DNA of 64,000 bases from assembly GCA_002305075.1 (NCBI GenBank), contig DBQC01000017.1, positions 1 to 64,000 on the forward strand. Reading direction: 5' to 3'. Shown here piece by piece: positions 9,442 to 18,125 of the stretch. Under the pieces are notes generated by a model. That model had not been told where the DNA came from. It worked only from the letters and a program-made list of their open reading frames with translations, and made no database searches. The translations under genes and the position numbers were made by a program. Origin of the DNA: Ruminococcaceae bacterium UBA1404. GTDB taxonomy: Bacteria; Bacillota; Clostridia; Oscillospirales; Ruminococcaceae. The number at the start of each line of letters is the position of its first letter. The stretch's first letter is position 1.

Positions 9442-10110
9442 CTACTGGCCCATAAGAGCCAGAGCCTCCCGGGCGGCCAGCTGCTCGGCGGCCTTTTTGC
9501 TGCGGCCCTGACCTCGGCCGATAACATTGGAATTAAGGCGCACTTCCACCACAAAGCGCTTGTCGTGGTCGGGACCGGATTCGTCCACCAGCACATACTG
9601 CACCTTTTCCTCGGGATTTTTCTGGATGATTTCCTGAAGCTGGGTTTTGTAGTCCTTAAAACCGTCGGCGTCCTCCCGTGCAAGGCGGCGCTTGACAAAC
9701 GGTAAAATAAAATCTCGTGCCCTGTCGAGGCCGCCGTCAAGATAGATGGCCGCAATAAGCGCTTCAAAGGCGTCGGCCAAAATAGAGGCTCGCTCTCGCC
9801 CCCCCGTATGCTCTTCGCCCCGACCCAGGCGCAAATAGCGGCCTAAATCTATCTCTCGGGCAAAGTCGCTCAAGGTAGCCTCGCAGACCAGCGCCGCCCG
9901 CCGCTTGGTAAGATCACCCTCGTCCATATCGGTGTGGCGGTAGAGATAGTCCGACACCACAATAGACAAAATGGCGTCCCCCAAAAACTCCTGGCGCTCG
10001 TTGTTTTGGGTGGGCGTACGGGATTCGTTCGAGAAGGAGGCGTGGGTAAGAGCCACATCGAGGTAGCTCTCGTTCTTAAAATGATATCCGATGCGCTTAG
10101 ACAGTTCCAT
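9442..10110 (-). CDS. rnc: Ribonuclease III
   Basis: A double-strand-specific endoribonuclease that processes rRNA precursors and structured mRNAs. The 222-residue protein has the catalytic RNase III domain with signature NERQEFLGDA (37-46, acidic residues E41 and D45) and further acidic residues in LADAFEALIAAIYLDGG. A C-terminal dsRNA-binding domain spans about 150-220 (YKTQLQEIIQK to GRSKKAAEQLAA). Its start overlaps the 3' end of plsX by 14 bp. The acpP gene that usually sits between plsX and rnc in Firmicutes is absent. Confidence 0.97.
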   Translation of the reverse strand: MELSKRIGYHFKNESYLDVALTHASFSNESRTPTQNNERQEFLGDAILSIVVSDYLYRHTDMDEGDLTKRRAALVCEATLSDFAREIDLGRYLRLGRGEEHTGGRERASILADAFEALIAAIYLDGGLDRARDFILPFVKRRLAREDADGFKDYKTQLQEIIQKNPEEKVQYVLVDESGPDHDKRFVVEVRLNSNVIGRGQGRSKKAAEQLAAREALALMGQ

Positions 10111-11110
10111 TTGGATCTTCCTTTAGTCGGGCTATACCCGCTTCGATCTCGGCGGTCATGCCGGTGTCTATACATAGTTTAGCTTGACGCACTGCGTTCA
10201 TAATGGCCACGGCATTCGAGCTGCCGTGGGCCTTAATTACCGGCTTTGCAATGCCAAGGAGGGGGGCGCCCCCCTCGCTGGAGTAGTCCATATCCTCCGA
10301 AAGCGTCGCAATCGAGCCCCGAAGCAGCAACGCCGCAATCTTGGTGCCCGCCGTGCGGGTGAGCATATCCTTTAGGATGCGCTTGATAAAGCTGCCAAAA
10401 CCCTCGGACAGTTTGAGCATCACATTGCCGGTAAAACCATCGGCCACGGCCACATCGCAGCCGCCCAGAGGGATGTCTCGAGGCTCGATGTTGCCGATAA
10501 AGTTGATGGGTGCCTCGGACAGGCGCTTGTGGCTTTCCACATAAAGTTCGGTGCCCTTGCTAGGTTCGGTGCCAATGTTCACAAGCCCCACCCGGGGGGA
10601 TTTAATCCCTGCGATGCGGCTCATATAAACCGAGCCCATGATGCCAAATTGGCAGAGCATATCGGGGCGGCACTCGTGGTTGGCCCCGCTGTCTACCAGC
10701 AAATAGCGGTCTTTGTAACAGGGAATCAAAGTGGCAATGGCCGGGCGCTTAACCCCTTTGCTGCGCTTTACGATAAAGGTGGCTCCTACCAGCAGCGCGG
10801 CAGTGCTGCCCGCCGACACAAAGGCGTCTCCCTTGCCCTCTGCGAGCAGTTTAAGGCCCACGGCCATCGAGCTGTCGGCGTAATCTTTTAAGATGTCGGT
10901 GGCCTCGGCCTCGATGGGCATGGCTCGGGGGGCGTGCACCACCTCAAAGCAGGCAAGGTCGATGCCTTCGGTGTCGGCCGCCGAACGGATGGCCTGCTCG
11001 TCCCCCACAAAAACAATATCGGCCCCAAAGCGAGCGTGGGCCAATGCTCCGCCTTTAAGTACCGCCAGCGGAGCATGGTCTCCGCCGAGGGCGTCGAGTA
11101 TGATGCGCAT
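10097..11110 (-). CDS. plsX: Phosphate acyltransferase PlsX
   Basis: This peripheral membrane enzyme converts acyl-ACP to acyl-phosphate, the first step of the PlsX/PlsY phospholipid pathway. The 337-residue length and the opening IILDALGGDHAP are diagnostic. FVSAGSTAALLVGA, GANHECRPDML and VADGFTGNVMLKLSEG are further conserved blocks. Start ATG 11110 with GGGAGG just upstream. The end overlaps rnc by 14 bp, which suggests translational coupling. Confidence 0.97.
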   Translation of the reverse strand: MRIILDALGGDHAPLAVLKGGALAHARFGADIVFVGDEQAIRSAADTEGIDLACFEVVHAPRAMPIEAEATDILKDYADSSMAVGLKLLAEGKGDAFVSAGSTAALLVGATFIVKRSKGVKRPAIATLIPCYKDRYLLVDSGANHECRPDMLCQFGIMGSVYMSRIAGIKSPRVGLVNIGTEPSKGTELYVESHKRLSEAPINFIGNIEPRDIPLGGCDVAVADGFTGNVMLKLSEGFGSFIKRILKDMLTRTAGTKIAALLLRGSIATLSEDMDYSSEGGAPLLGIAKPVIKAHGSSNAVAIMNAVRQAKLCIDTGMTAEIEAGIARLKEDPNGTV

Positions 11111-11125
11111 GGCTTTCCTCCCGTT

Positions 11126-12436
11126 TCAAATGTCGGTGGCTAACTGTTCTTTAAGGTTTTTAAGGCCGCGCTCGGCCAAAAGCTGATAGCGGCGCTGCCT
11201 GTCTCGCTCTTTCTCCTCAAGGGGAGGCAGCAGACCCATGCTCGCCCCCATGGGCTGAAAATTTTTTATATCGGGGTCTGAGATATAGCGGCAGAGTGCC
11301 CCGCTCATGGTGAGAGGGCCGGGCAGAAAGGGGGGGCGCCCCCGCAGCTCTCTGCCTATATTAAGTCCGGCGATAAGGCCGCTCATGCTCGATTCCACAT
11401 AGCCCTCTACGCCGGTCAGCTGTCCGGCAAAGTAGAGCGGCCGCCCCCCTTTAAGGCGAAAGGTGGGCTCTAAAAGCCGGGGGGAATTCATAAAGGTGTT
11501 GCGGTGCATCACGCCGTAGCGCACAAATTCGGCCCGCTCCAATCCGGGAATCATCGAGAATACCCGCTTTTGCTCGCCAAAGCGCAGGTTGGTCTGAAAG
11601 CCCACCAGATTATAAAGGCTGCCCTCCCGGTTCTCCCGGCGAAGCTGCACCACCGCATAGGGCCGGCGACCGTCGACGGGATTTATAAGGCCCATGGGCT
11701 TTAAGGGGCCATAGCGCAAAGTGTCCACGCCTCGGGCGGCCAGTACCTCCACCGGCATACAGCCCTCGTAGACCTTGAGGGGGGTCTGGGCGTCTACCCC
11801 GTGAACCGGGGCCCGCTCGGCAGTGCGCAGAGCCTCCACCAAATCGAGGTAGGGCTGCTTGTCCAGCGGACAGTTTAGGTAGTCGTCCTCGCCCCTGCCG
11901 TAGCGGGCGGCAGCAAACACCTTAGTGTAGTCGATGCTGTCGGCGGTGATGATGGGGGCCGCCGCATCGTAAAAGCTTAGGTAGTCTTCCCCTATCAGCC
12001 GGGCGATAGCCTCGGAGAGGGCCTCGGTGGTGAGTGGTCCTGTGGCCACTACCACCGGCCCATCGGGCAGCGTGGTGACCTCTCCCTCTACCAGTGTGAT
12101 GTTGGGGTCGGCCTTAATTTTAGCCGTAATATAGTCGGAGAATTCCTCCCGGTCTACAGCCAGGGCACCGCCGGCCGGCACCGCTGTGTGGTCGGCCGCC
12201 TCGATGATAAGCGAGCCTAAAATGCGCAGCTCCTCCTTGAGCATTCCGCCAGCCGAGCCGATTCGGGCGGCCTTAAGGGAGTTTGAGCAGACCAGCTCGC
12301 CTAAGCCGGGATAGCTGTGGGCCGGGGTATACCGGGCGGGTTTCATCTCGCAAAGGCGCACCGAAATGCCCTGCCGAGAGAGGGCCCGGGCGGCCTCGCA
12401 GCCCGCCAGTCCCCCGCCGATGACTGTGACGGTCAT
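11126..12436 (-). CDS. trmFO: tRNA (uracil-54-C5) methyltransferase TrmFO, folate/FAD-dependent
   Basis: TrmFO makes ribothymidine at tRNA position 54, using methylene-tetrahydrofolate and FADH2. The N-terminus VTVIGGGLAGCEAARAL is the FAD-binding dinucleotide fold. CSNSLKA and the GINPVDGR-like GLINPVDGRRPYAVVQLRR are family blocks. The length of 436 residues is normal. It overlaps the end of topA by 4 bp (ATGA), a conserved Firmicutes pairing. Confidence 0.97.
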   Translation of the reverse strand: MTVTVIGGGLAGCEAARALSRQGISVRLCEMKPARYTPAHSYPGLGELVCSNSLKAARIGSAGGMLKEELRILGSLIIEAADHTAVPAGGALAVDREEFSDYITAKIKADPNITLVEGEVTTLPDGPVVVATGPLTTEALSEAIARLIGEDYLSFYDAAAPIITADSIDYTKVFAAARYGRGEDDYLNCPLDKQPYLDLVEALRTAERAPVHGVDAQTPLKVYEGCMPVEVLAARGVDTLRYGPLKPMGLINPVDGRRPYAVVQLRRENREGSLYNLVGFQTNLRFGEQKRVFSMIPGLERAEFVRYGVMHRNTFMNSPRLLEPTFRLKGGRPLYFAGQLTGVEGYVESSMSGLIAGLNIGRELRGRPPFLPGPLTMSGALCRYISDPDIKNFQPMGASMGLLPPLEEKERDRQRRYQLLAERGLKNLKEQLATDI

Positions 12437-14730
12437 GCCTGCTCCTCCGTCTGAGCCTCGGCCTTTTTAGCGGCGGTTTTCTTGGCCGCGGGCTTTTTAG
12501 CCGCAGGCTTTTTGGCTGCGGGTTTCTTGGCCGCAGGCTTTTTGGCCGCGGGTTTCTTGGCCGCAGGTTTCTTGGCGGCAGGCTTTTTGGTCGCAGGGGC
12601 AGCGTCGGGGGCGTCGGGATCGCTGGGTGGGACGGCCTTGGAGTCCTGTGACAGCGCATCGGCGTCGGCAGTGTAGCCGCAGCCCGGTTTGTGACACACT
12701 ATGCCTCCGGCCTTTCCTCCCTTTTTATATAGGGTATTGCCACATTCGGGACAGAGGTCGGCCAGCGGCTTATCCCAGGTCATAAACTCACAGCTGGGGT
12801 TGTTCTCGCAGCCGAAATAGCCCCGGTTATTCTTGCTCTTTTTGGCCAGCACTTTGCCGCCGCAGAGGGGGCAAATGCCGGGGGTGGGCTGGGTGATTTT
12901 TTTGGTGTTGCGACATTCGGGAAAGCCCGGGCAGGCCAGAAACTTGCCAAAGCGTCCACTTTTAATCACCATATTGCGCCCGCAAAGCTCGCAGATAACA
13001 TCGGTCACCTCGTCGGGAACCTTGAGGCGCTTGCCCTCCATATTCTTCTCGGCCTGCGTTAGGATGCTGTCAAAGTCGGTGTAAAAGGCCCTTAGAATAT
13101 CCTGCCAGCGGTCGCTGCCGGCCTCGATGGCATCCAGCTGCTTTTCCATGCCGGCGGTAAAGGCAACATCCACAATGCTGGGGAACTGCTCCTTCATCAG
13201 GCCGGTGGTCACCTCTCCGAGGGCGGTGGGGCGCAGAGCTCTGCCATCCCGCTCCACATACTCCCGGGCGAGGATGGTGGTGATGGTGGGTGCATAGGTA
13301 GAGGGCCGACCGATGCCGTTTTCCTCGAGTGTCTTAATGAGGGAGGCCTCGGTGTAGCGGGGGGGCGGCTGGGTAAAATGCTGGTTGGGGGTGATGCTCT
13401 GCACGGTGAGTCGCTCGCTCTTGGTGAGGGGGGGCAAGGATACGGCCTCCTCCTCGTCGTCGCTTTTTTGCTCGTAGAGCACGGTAAAGCCGTCGAAGCG
13501 AACGGTGTAGCCCGATGCCCGCAGCGTGTAGTCGCCGGCGGCAATGTCTACCGATACGGTGTCTAACTCGGCGCTGGCCATCTGGCTGGCAAGAAAACGC
13601 TCCCAGATGAGCTTGTAGAGCTTATACTGGTCGGCGGACAGGCTGCCTTTAATCCGCTCGGGTGTCAGGGTGACATCGGTGGGGCGGATGGCCTCGTGCC
13701 CGTCCTGCGAGCCGGCCTTGGACTTATAAACCCGGCGGGAGGGCGGCAGATAGCGCTCGCCATAGGTGGTTTGAATGTAGTCGGCTGCGGCCTGCTGAGC
13801 CTCGTCGGACACCCGCAGCGAGTCGGTACGCATATAGGTGATCAGACCGGTGGCGTCCATACCGGCCACCTCGATGCCCTCGTAGAGCTCCTGGGCAGCC
13901 TTCATGGTGCGCCGGGCCTGAAAGCCCAGGCGGCGAGAGGCCTCCTGCTGGAGTGTGGAGGTGGAAAAGGGGGCCGAGGGGTTCTTTTTGCGCAGGCTTT
14001 TTTTAACGCCCGATACCACAAAGGGCACCCCAGTCATGGCCGCCAGGGCGGCCTCGGCCTGCTCGCCGGTGCTAAGCTCAATTTTGTCGCCTTTATAGAG
14101 CGTCAGCTTTGCCCCAAAGGGGCCTTCGCCAGCGGCGTTGAGCAGCTCAGCGCTAATGCTCCAATACTCCACCGGCACAAAGGCGCGGATCTCTTCCTCC
14201 CGCTCCACGATGAGCCGCACAGCCACCGACTGTACCCGCCCAGCCGACAGGCCCTTTTTGATTTTGCGCCAGAGAAAGGGGCTGAGCTTATAGCCCACAA
14301 TGCGGTCTAAAATGCGGCGAGCCTGCTGGGCATCCACCCGGTCTATATCGATTTTTCGAGGGTTTTGCATGCCGGTAAGCACGCCGTTTCTGGTGATTTC
14401 GTTAAAGGTGACCCGGTTGGCCTCGTTAAGGTCCAACTCCAGCATCTGAGCCAGATGCCAGGAAATGGCCTCGCCCTCTCGGTCGGGGTCGGTGGCCAAA
14501 TAGACCCGCTCGCTCTTGGCAGCGGCCTTTTTAAGGCGCTGCACCAGCTCCTCCTTGCCGGGTATTTCTTGGTAGACCGGAGCAAAATCCCGCTCCACAT
14601 CCACACTTAGCTTGCTTTTGGGCAAGTCGCGCACATGACCCATGGAGGCGAGGACTTTATAGTCTCCGCCTAGGTATTTTTCTATGGTTTTGGCCTTGGC
14701 CGGTGATTCTACAATAATCAGATTGGACAT
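12433..14730 (-). CDS. topA: DNA topoisomerase I (type IA) with Lys/Ala repeat tail
   Basis: TopA relaxes negative supercoils by single-strand passage. The 765-residue protein has, in order, a Toprim domain (IIVESPAKAKTIEKYL; acidic motif DPDREGEA), a core with the active-site tyrosine in GLITYMRTDS, and three C-terminal zinc ribbons. The ribbons begin CELCGRN, CPLCGGK and CPECGNT. The last 60 or so residues are a low-complexity basic tail of PAAKK repeats. Such histone-H1-like tails are familiar in actinobacterial TopA and less so in Clostridia. Start ATG 14730 after GGAGTACCT; dprA lies 23 bp upstream. Confidence 0.97.
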   Translation of the reverse strand: MSNLIIVESPAKAKTIEKYLGGDYKVLASMGHVRDLPKSKLSVDVERDFAPVYQEIPGKEELVQRLKKAAAKSERVYLATDPDREGEAISWHLAQMLELDLNEANRVTFNEITRNGVLTGMQNPRKIDIDRVDAQQARRILDRIVGYKLSPFLWRKIKKGLSAGRVQSVAVRLIVEREEEIRAFVPVEYWSISAELLNAAGEGPFGAKLTLYKGDKIELSTGEQAEAALAAMTGVPFVVSGVKKSLRKKNPSAPFSTSTLQQEASRRLGFQARRTMKAAQELYEGIEVAGMDATGLITYMRTDSLRVSDEAQQAAADYIQTTYGERYLPPSRRVYKSKAGSQDGHEAIRPTDVTLTPERIKGSLSADQYKLYKLIWERFLASQMASAELDTVSVDIAAGDYTLRASGYTVRFDGFTVLYEQKSDDEEEAVSLPPLTKSERLTVQSITPNQHFTQPPPRYTEASLIKTLEENGIGRPSTYAPTITTILAREYVERDGRALRPTALGEVTTGLMKEQFPSIVDVAFTAGMEKQLDAIEAGSDRWQDILRAFYTDFDSILTQAEKNMEGKRLKVPDEVTDVICELCGRNMVIKSGRFGKFLACPGFPECRNTKKITQPTPGICPLCGGKVLAKKSKNNRGYFGCENNPSCEFMTWDKPLADLCPECGNTLYKKGGKAGGIVCHKPGCGYTADADALSQDSKAVPPSDPDAPDAAPATKKPAAKKPAAKKPAAKKPAAKKPAAKKPAAKKPAAKKTAAKKAEAQTEEQA
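12465..12597 (-). repeat. 15-bp tandem repeat encoding the PAAKK tail of TopA
   Basis: About nine imperfect 15-bp units lie head to tail, each coding for P-A-A-K-K (the last has T-A-A-K-K). The units differ by synonymous changes (GCC/GCG/GCT alanine, AAA/AAG lysine), so the array is not a very recent expansion, yet copy number could still vary between strains. It is coding sequence, not a CRISPR or origin iteron array. Confidence 0.9.
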
Positions 14731-14753
14731 AGGTACTCCTTTGCTCTAAAAAA

Positions 14754-15872
14754 TCAGACTGCCCGATAGGTTCGTCCCGGGCATGGCTCCACCAGGCCGA
14801 AAATCTCAAGCTCGGTGAGCAGCCCAAGCAGCTCGCCGGCGGCAAGGCCGGTGTATTGTGCCATTGCTTCTACAGACTGCGCGGACTGACGAAGCAGTGT
14901 CACAATTTGAAGCTGTCTCTCGGTGAGGTAGTCGGGTAGAGAAGCCGCCGCAGGCGGCGGATCGGGCTCTGCGACCACGGCCGGCAGAGACTCGGTGTAA
15001 TCAGGGTATTCATCCAAGATGTCGGCAATGCCGAACACCGGTTTGGCACCTTGGCGTATGAGTTCGTGGCAGCCGGACATCAGCGGATCGTTCACCGGGC
15101 CGCAAAGTGCGAAAACATCCCGGTTCTGACCGAGCGCCATGCCCGCCGTGATGAGGGAGCCGCTTTTTTGAGCCCCCTGCACCACCACGCAGCCCCGGGA
15201 CAGCCCCGCAATAATGCGGTTGCGCACCGGAAAGTGGCCGGGCAGCGGCGGCGTGCCGGGTGGATACTCCGAGACCATGCAGCCGTTTTGCGCAATATCT
15301 GCCCGCAGGTCGCGGTTTTGCCGGGGGTAGTCCGCATCGAGGCCGCAGCCTAACACCGCAATGGTGTCTCCGCCGGCCTTGAGCGCCGCCCGGTGGCAGA
15401 GGGCATCTACGCCCACCGCAAAGCCGCTTACCACCGTGACCCCCGCCGCCGCCAAACCCCCGGCGCAGAGGTTGGCTATCTCGGCGCCATAGGCGTTGGG
15501 TTGACGGGTGCCCACCATGGCGATGGGCAGCGCCGGCGAAAGCCGCCGCCTGTCCCCCACCGCGAACAGACAAAGAGGGGGCGAGTAGATGGCTCTTAGC
15601 AGTGCGGGATAGTCGGCGTCTTCGAGGGTGAGGATGTGCATACCCAGCCTCTCGGCGGACTCGAGGATTCGGCGGGGCAGGGTGAGGTCATGGGCAAGAA
15701 TAGTCTTTGCCTTCTTGGGTGAAAAAATGCCGGCGCGCTCAAGGGCGGCTCCATCGGCCTCAAAGAGGCTGCGGGCGTCGCCAAAGGTCTCCATGGCCCG
15801 CTGAGCCTGCCGGGTGCCCGCCCCCAACACCTGCCGCGCCCACAGCCAGTAAAGGCGACTGTCAAGGCTCAC
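14754..15872 (-). CDS. dprA: DNA-processing protein DprA
   Basis: DprA protects incoming single-stranded DNA during transformation and loads RecA. The 372-residue protein has an N-terminal helical region, the Rossmann-like DprA fold, and a C-terminal winged helix (about 310-372). The fold shows MVGTRQPNAYG, VVSGFAVGVDALCHRAAL, GCGLDADYP, SEYPPGTPP, FPVRNRIIAGLS and the GSLITAGMALGQ region. The start is a GTG that overlaps the upstream stop (GTGA). Presence of dprA alone does not prove competence, as it is nearly universal. Confidence 0.96.
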   Translation of the reverse strand: MSLDSRLYWLWARQVLGAGTRQAQRAMETFGDARSLFEADGAALERAGIFSPKKAKTILAHDLTLPRRILESAERLGMHILTLEDADYPALLRAIYSPPLCLFAVGDRRRLSPALPIAMVGTRQPNAYGAEIANLCAGGLAAAGVTVVSGFAVGVDALCHRAALKAGGDTIAVLGCGLDADYPRQNRDLRADIAQNGCMVSEYPPGTPPLPGHFPVRNRIIAGLSRGCVVVQGAQKSGSLITAGMALGQNRDVFALCGPVNDPLMSGCHELIRQGAKPVFGIADILDEYPDYTESLPAVVAEPDPPPAAASLPDYLTERQLQIVTLLRQSAQSVEAMAQYTGLAAGELLGLLTELEIFGLVEPCPGRTYRAV

Positions 15873-16654
15873 AGCGGCAGGCCTCCCCTCACCATTTCGT
15901 AGGCCAAAATGGAGGCGGCCACCGCCACATTAAGACTCTCGGCGGCGGGCAGCATGGGGATGGCCACCCCGCCATCGGCCAGCTCTATCAGGCTTTGGGG
16001 CAGGCCGGCTCCCTCGTTTCCGAGGAGGATTAAGGCATTCGAGAGGTCGAGCTCCCGGGGTGGGCGGCTGTCCGCATTGAGTGCCGCCGCATAGACCGGT
16101 GTTCCGGCGGCTTTGCGGGCGGCGATATGGTGTTCGGGTGTATCGATGGTGCACCAGCGGCCTCCCAGTACCCCGCCCATGGAGGCTCTGAGCACCTTGG
16201 GGCTAAAGGGGTCGGGACAGTCGCCGGTGAGGACCACCTGCACACCAAAGGCGGCGGCAGTACGCAGCACGGCCCCCACATTGCCCGGCTCCTGAAGGTG
16301 ACAGAGCATGAGGGTGCCGCCACTGAGCGGAGGCTTGCGCTGCTCGGGCAGCACAAACACCCCTATCACGCCCTGGGGAGTGCGGGTATCGCCTAGGTTG
16401 CCCATCAATCGGTCGGGCAGCAAAAATGTCTGCCGGGCGGCCGAAACAAGCTCGTCCAGCCGGCTGCCCAGGCGAGTCTGCGCCCCTTGCGATAGATAAA
16501 GCTCCTGCAGGCTGTGCCCTAAGCGCAGGGCCTCCTCGGTAAGACGCAGCCCCTCGGTGGGAAAGTGGCCGCTCTCGCGGCGCAGCGCCTTGTCGGCAAA
16601 AAGCCGCCGCAGGGTTTTAAGGCGCCGGTTATCCTTACTTGTAATCAGCTCCAT
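15869..16654 (-). CDS. SpoU/TrmH-family RNA 2'-O-methyltransferase
   Basis: This is an S-adenosylmethionine-dependent ribose methyltransferase of rRNA or tRNA with a SPOUT knot fold. I start it at ATG 16654 (261 residues, MELITSKDN), which has GGAGAGG upstream, rather than at the longer opening at 16690. The substrate-binding N-terminal domain includes FPTEGLRLTEEAL. The catalytic half has the knot motifs LQEPGNVGAVLRTAAAFG, LLGNEGAGLP and IPMLPAAESLNVAVAASILAYE. The exact target nucleotide cannot be read from sequence. It lies just after the rplT terminator and overlaps dprA by 3 bp. Confidence 0.92.
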   Translation of the reverse strand: MELITSKDNRRLKTLRRLFADKALRRESGHFPTEGLRLTEEALRLGHSLQELYLSQGAQTRLGSRLDELVSAARQTFLLPDRLMGNLGDTRTPQGVIGVFVLPEQRKPPLSGGTLMLCHLQEPGNVGAVLRTAAAFGVQVVLTGDCPDPFSPKVLRASMGGVLGGRWCTIDTPEHHIAARKAAGTPVYAAALNADSRPPRELDLSNALILLGNEGAGLPQSLIELADGGVAIPMLPAAESLNVAVAASILAYEMVRGGLPL

Positions 16655-16673
16655 AGCGGCCTCTCCAAATGGC

Positions 16674-16703
16674 AAAAACGCCCAAGCCAAAAAGCCGGGC
16701 GTT
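16674..16703 (-). terminator. Intrinsic terminator after rplT
   Basis: On the minus strand, arms AACGCCC and GGGCGTT close a hairpin (with an inner GGC/GCT pairing) followed by TTTTTG. It lies between rplT and the methyltransferase start, so it ends or partly attenuates the infC-rpmI-rplT transcript. Confidence 0.7.
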
Positions 16704-16711
16704 TCTTTGCG

Positions 16712-17065
16712 TTATATAGCGGCCTTTGCCTGCTCGCAAAGTGCGGCAAAGGCATCGGGATCGTTGATGGCAATCTCCGAAAGCATTTTGCGGTTTAGGG
16801 TGATTCCGGCTTTTTTAAGGCCACCCATAAAGCGGGAATAGTTCATGTCATTCTGCTTGCAGCCGGCCGAGATGCGCGCAATCCAGAGACGGCGGAAGTC
16901 ACGCTTTTTCTGCTTGCGACCGATATAAGCATATTGCCCCGACCGCATAACCGCCTGTTTGGCTACTCTAAACTGACGGCTTTTGGCGCCATAGTAGCCT
17001 TTGGCGAGCTTTAATACCTTTTTTCTGCGCTTTCTAGTAGAAATCGCGCCTTTTACACGAGCCAT
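16712..17065 (-). CDS. rplT: 50S ribosomal protein L20
   Basis: A 117-residue basic protein needed early in 50S assembly. In Firmicutes it also represses its own operon through the infC leader. It begins MARVKGAISTRKRRKK and contains YYGAKSRQFRVAKQAVMRSGQYAY and RISAGCKQNDMNYSRFM, all typical of bL20. It is last in the infC-rpmI-rplT operon and followed by a hairpin terminator. Confidence 0.98.
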   Translation of the reverse strand: MARVKGAISTRKRRKKVLKLAKGYYGAKSRQFRVAKQAVMRSGQYAYIGRKQKKRDFRRLWIARISAGCKQNDMNYSRFMGGLKKAGITLNRKMLSEIAINDPDAFAALCEQAKAAI

Positions 17066-17117
17066 GTTATATTACCTCCACTTATCGGTGCGTTTCATTG
17101 TTTTGGCAAACGCCGGT

Positions 17118-17327
17118 TTATTTATAGGGAATAAGCTGCCGAATGGCCTTGGCATTGGTCTTGTCGGCATAGGTGCCCTTGCGCAGACGGCGCTTACGCT
17201 TGGCGCTCTTGCCAAAATCGCTGCTGTTGAGGTTGTGGCGCTTGTAGGCCCTGGCACGCTTAATTTTGCCGTGCTTGGTCACGCTGAAACGCTTTTTGGC
17301 ACCCGAGTGGGTTTTGATTTTTGGCAT
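17118..17327 (-). CDS. rpmI: 50S ribosomal protein L35
   Basis: A 69-residue, highly basic protein starting MPKIKTHSGAKKRFSVTKHG, the bL35 signature, followed by KIKRARAYKRHNL. It is slightly longer than the usual 64-66 residues. A strong AAGGAGAGA site precedes the ATG. It is the middle gene of the infC operon. Confidence 0.97.
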   Translation of the reverse strand: MPKIKTHSGAKKRFSVTKHGKIKRARAYKRHNLNSSDFGKSAKRKRRLRKGTYADKTNAKAIRQLIPYK

Positions 17328-17367
17328 GGTTATTCTCTCTCCTTAAATCTCAGGCTTATGGAACAGA

Positions 17368-17946
17368 TCAGTTATCAGAGGGCTGATCGGCCTTGGAAGC
17401 CGCTTTGCCGGTGGCTTCCTTGGGGTTTTTAAGCGCGGGCTTGGGGGCAATAAACATTAGCATCTGGCGACCCTCTAGCTTCGCCGCCTTTTCCACAACG
17501 CCGTGTTCGGCAATGGCATCGGCAAAGCGCTGCATCACTTCATAGCCCTTTTCGGGATGCGCCATCTCGCGGCCCCGGAAGCGAATGGACACCTTGAGCT
17601 TATCCCCCGACTTCAGAAAGCGCACGCCGTGGTTGAGCTTGGTGTTAAAGTCGTTCACATCGATTTTGTTAGAGAGACGCACCTCTTTAATATCGACCGT
17701 GTGCTGATTTTTCTTCGCTTCCTTTTCGCGCTTGGCCTGCTCAAATTTGTGCTTGCCGTAGTCCATAATCTTGCAGACCGGCGGCGTGGCGGCAGGCGCG
17801 ATTTTAACCAGATCGAGATCCTTGTCAAAGGCGATTTTAAGCGCCGCCGCAGGGGTCATAATCCCAAGCTGGCTGCCGTCCTCGTCGATAACGCGAATCT
17901 CCTTGTCGCGGATACCATGATTGATGCTAAGTTCTTTTTTGCTAAT
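17368..17946 (-). CDS. infC: Translation initiation factor IF-3, ATT start codon
   Basis: IF-3 binds the 30S subunit and checks start-codon fidelity. I place the start at the ATT at 17946-17944, giving ISKKELSINHGIRDKEIRVI, 192 residues. A GGAGGTG site lies seven bases upstream, and homology to IF-3 begins exactly there. The frame opens further upstream, to 18072, but that stretch is the untranslated leader. A rare AUU start is the classic infC self-control device because IF-3 discriminates against it. The C-terminal domain (KVSIRFRGREMAHPEKG) is complete, with a short extra Ala/Lys-rich tail. Confidence 0.95.
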   Translation of the reverse strand: MSKKELSINHGIRDKEIRVIDEDGSQLGIMTPAAALKIAFDKDLDLVKIAPAATPPVCKIMDYGKHKFEQAKREKEAKKNQHTVDIKEVRLSNKIDVNDFNTKLNHGVRFLKSGDKLKVSIRFRGREMAHPEKGYEVMQRFADAIAEHGVVEKAAKLEGRQMLMFIAPKPALKNPKEATGKAASKADQPSDN

Positions 17947-18119
17947 GTTCCTGCACCTCCGTTTGTTGTCATAAATAAGATGGGCGCAAACCTTTCGGCT
18001 CGCACCCACATCAATATAAATCGCACTAAAACGGCCCTGCAGAGCCGTTAGGAGACTATATTGACCATACATGTATAAATGGACATGCAGGTGAGAACCA
18101 AATGTTCTGCTTGACTTAC
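17947..18119 (-). promoter_or_regulatory. infC leader RNA (L20-type autoregulatory leader, candidate)
   Basis: About 170 nt separate the predicted transcription start (near 18119) from the ATT of infC. The leader carries GGTTCTCACCTG near its 5' end, several hairpins, and a GC-rich terminator-like hairpin. In Firmicutes the infC-rpmI-rplT operon is commonly preceded by a leader that L20 binds to cause early termination. Position, length and the hairpin fit; assignment to the L20 leader family is inferred, since I could not run a covariance search. Confidence 0.6.
18026..18049 (-). terminator. Attenuator hairpin in the infC leader
   Basis: On the minus strand, ACGGC and GCCGT arms enclose a loop containing CTGCAG and are followed by TTTTAG. 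A premature terminator at this place would let L20 stop transcription before infC. The T-run is short, so efficiency is uncertain. Confidence 0.5.
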
Positions 18120-18125
18120 CCAGAT

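Noticed and set aside
12465..12597. Short-period repeats as a CRISPR or origin
   Set aside because: They are in-frame 15-bp codon repeats of topA with no spacers or DnaA boxes.
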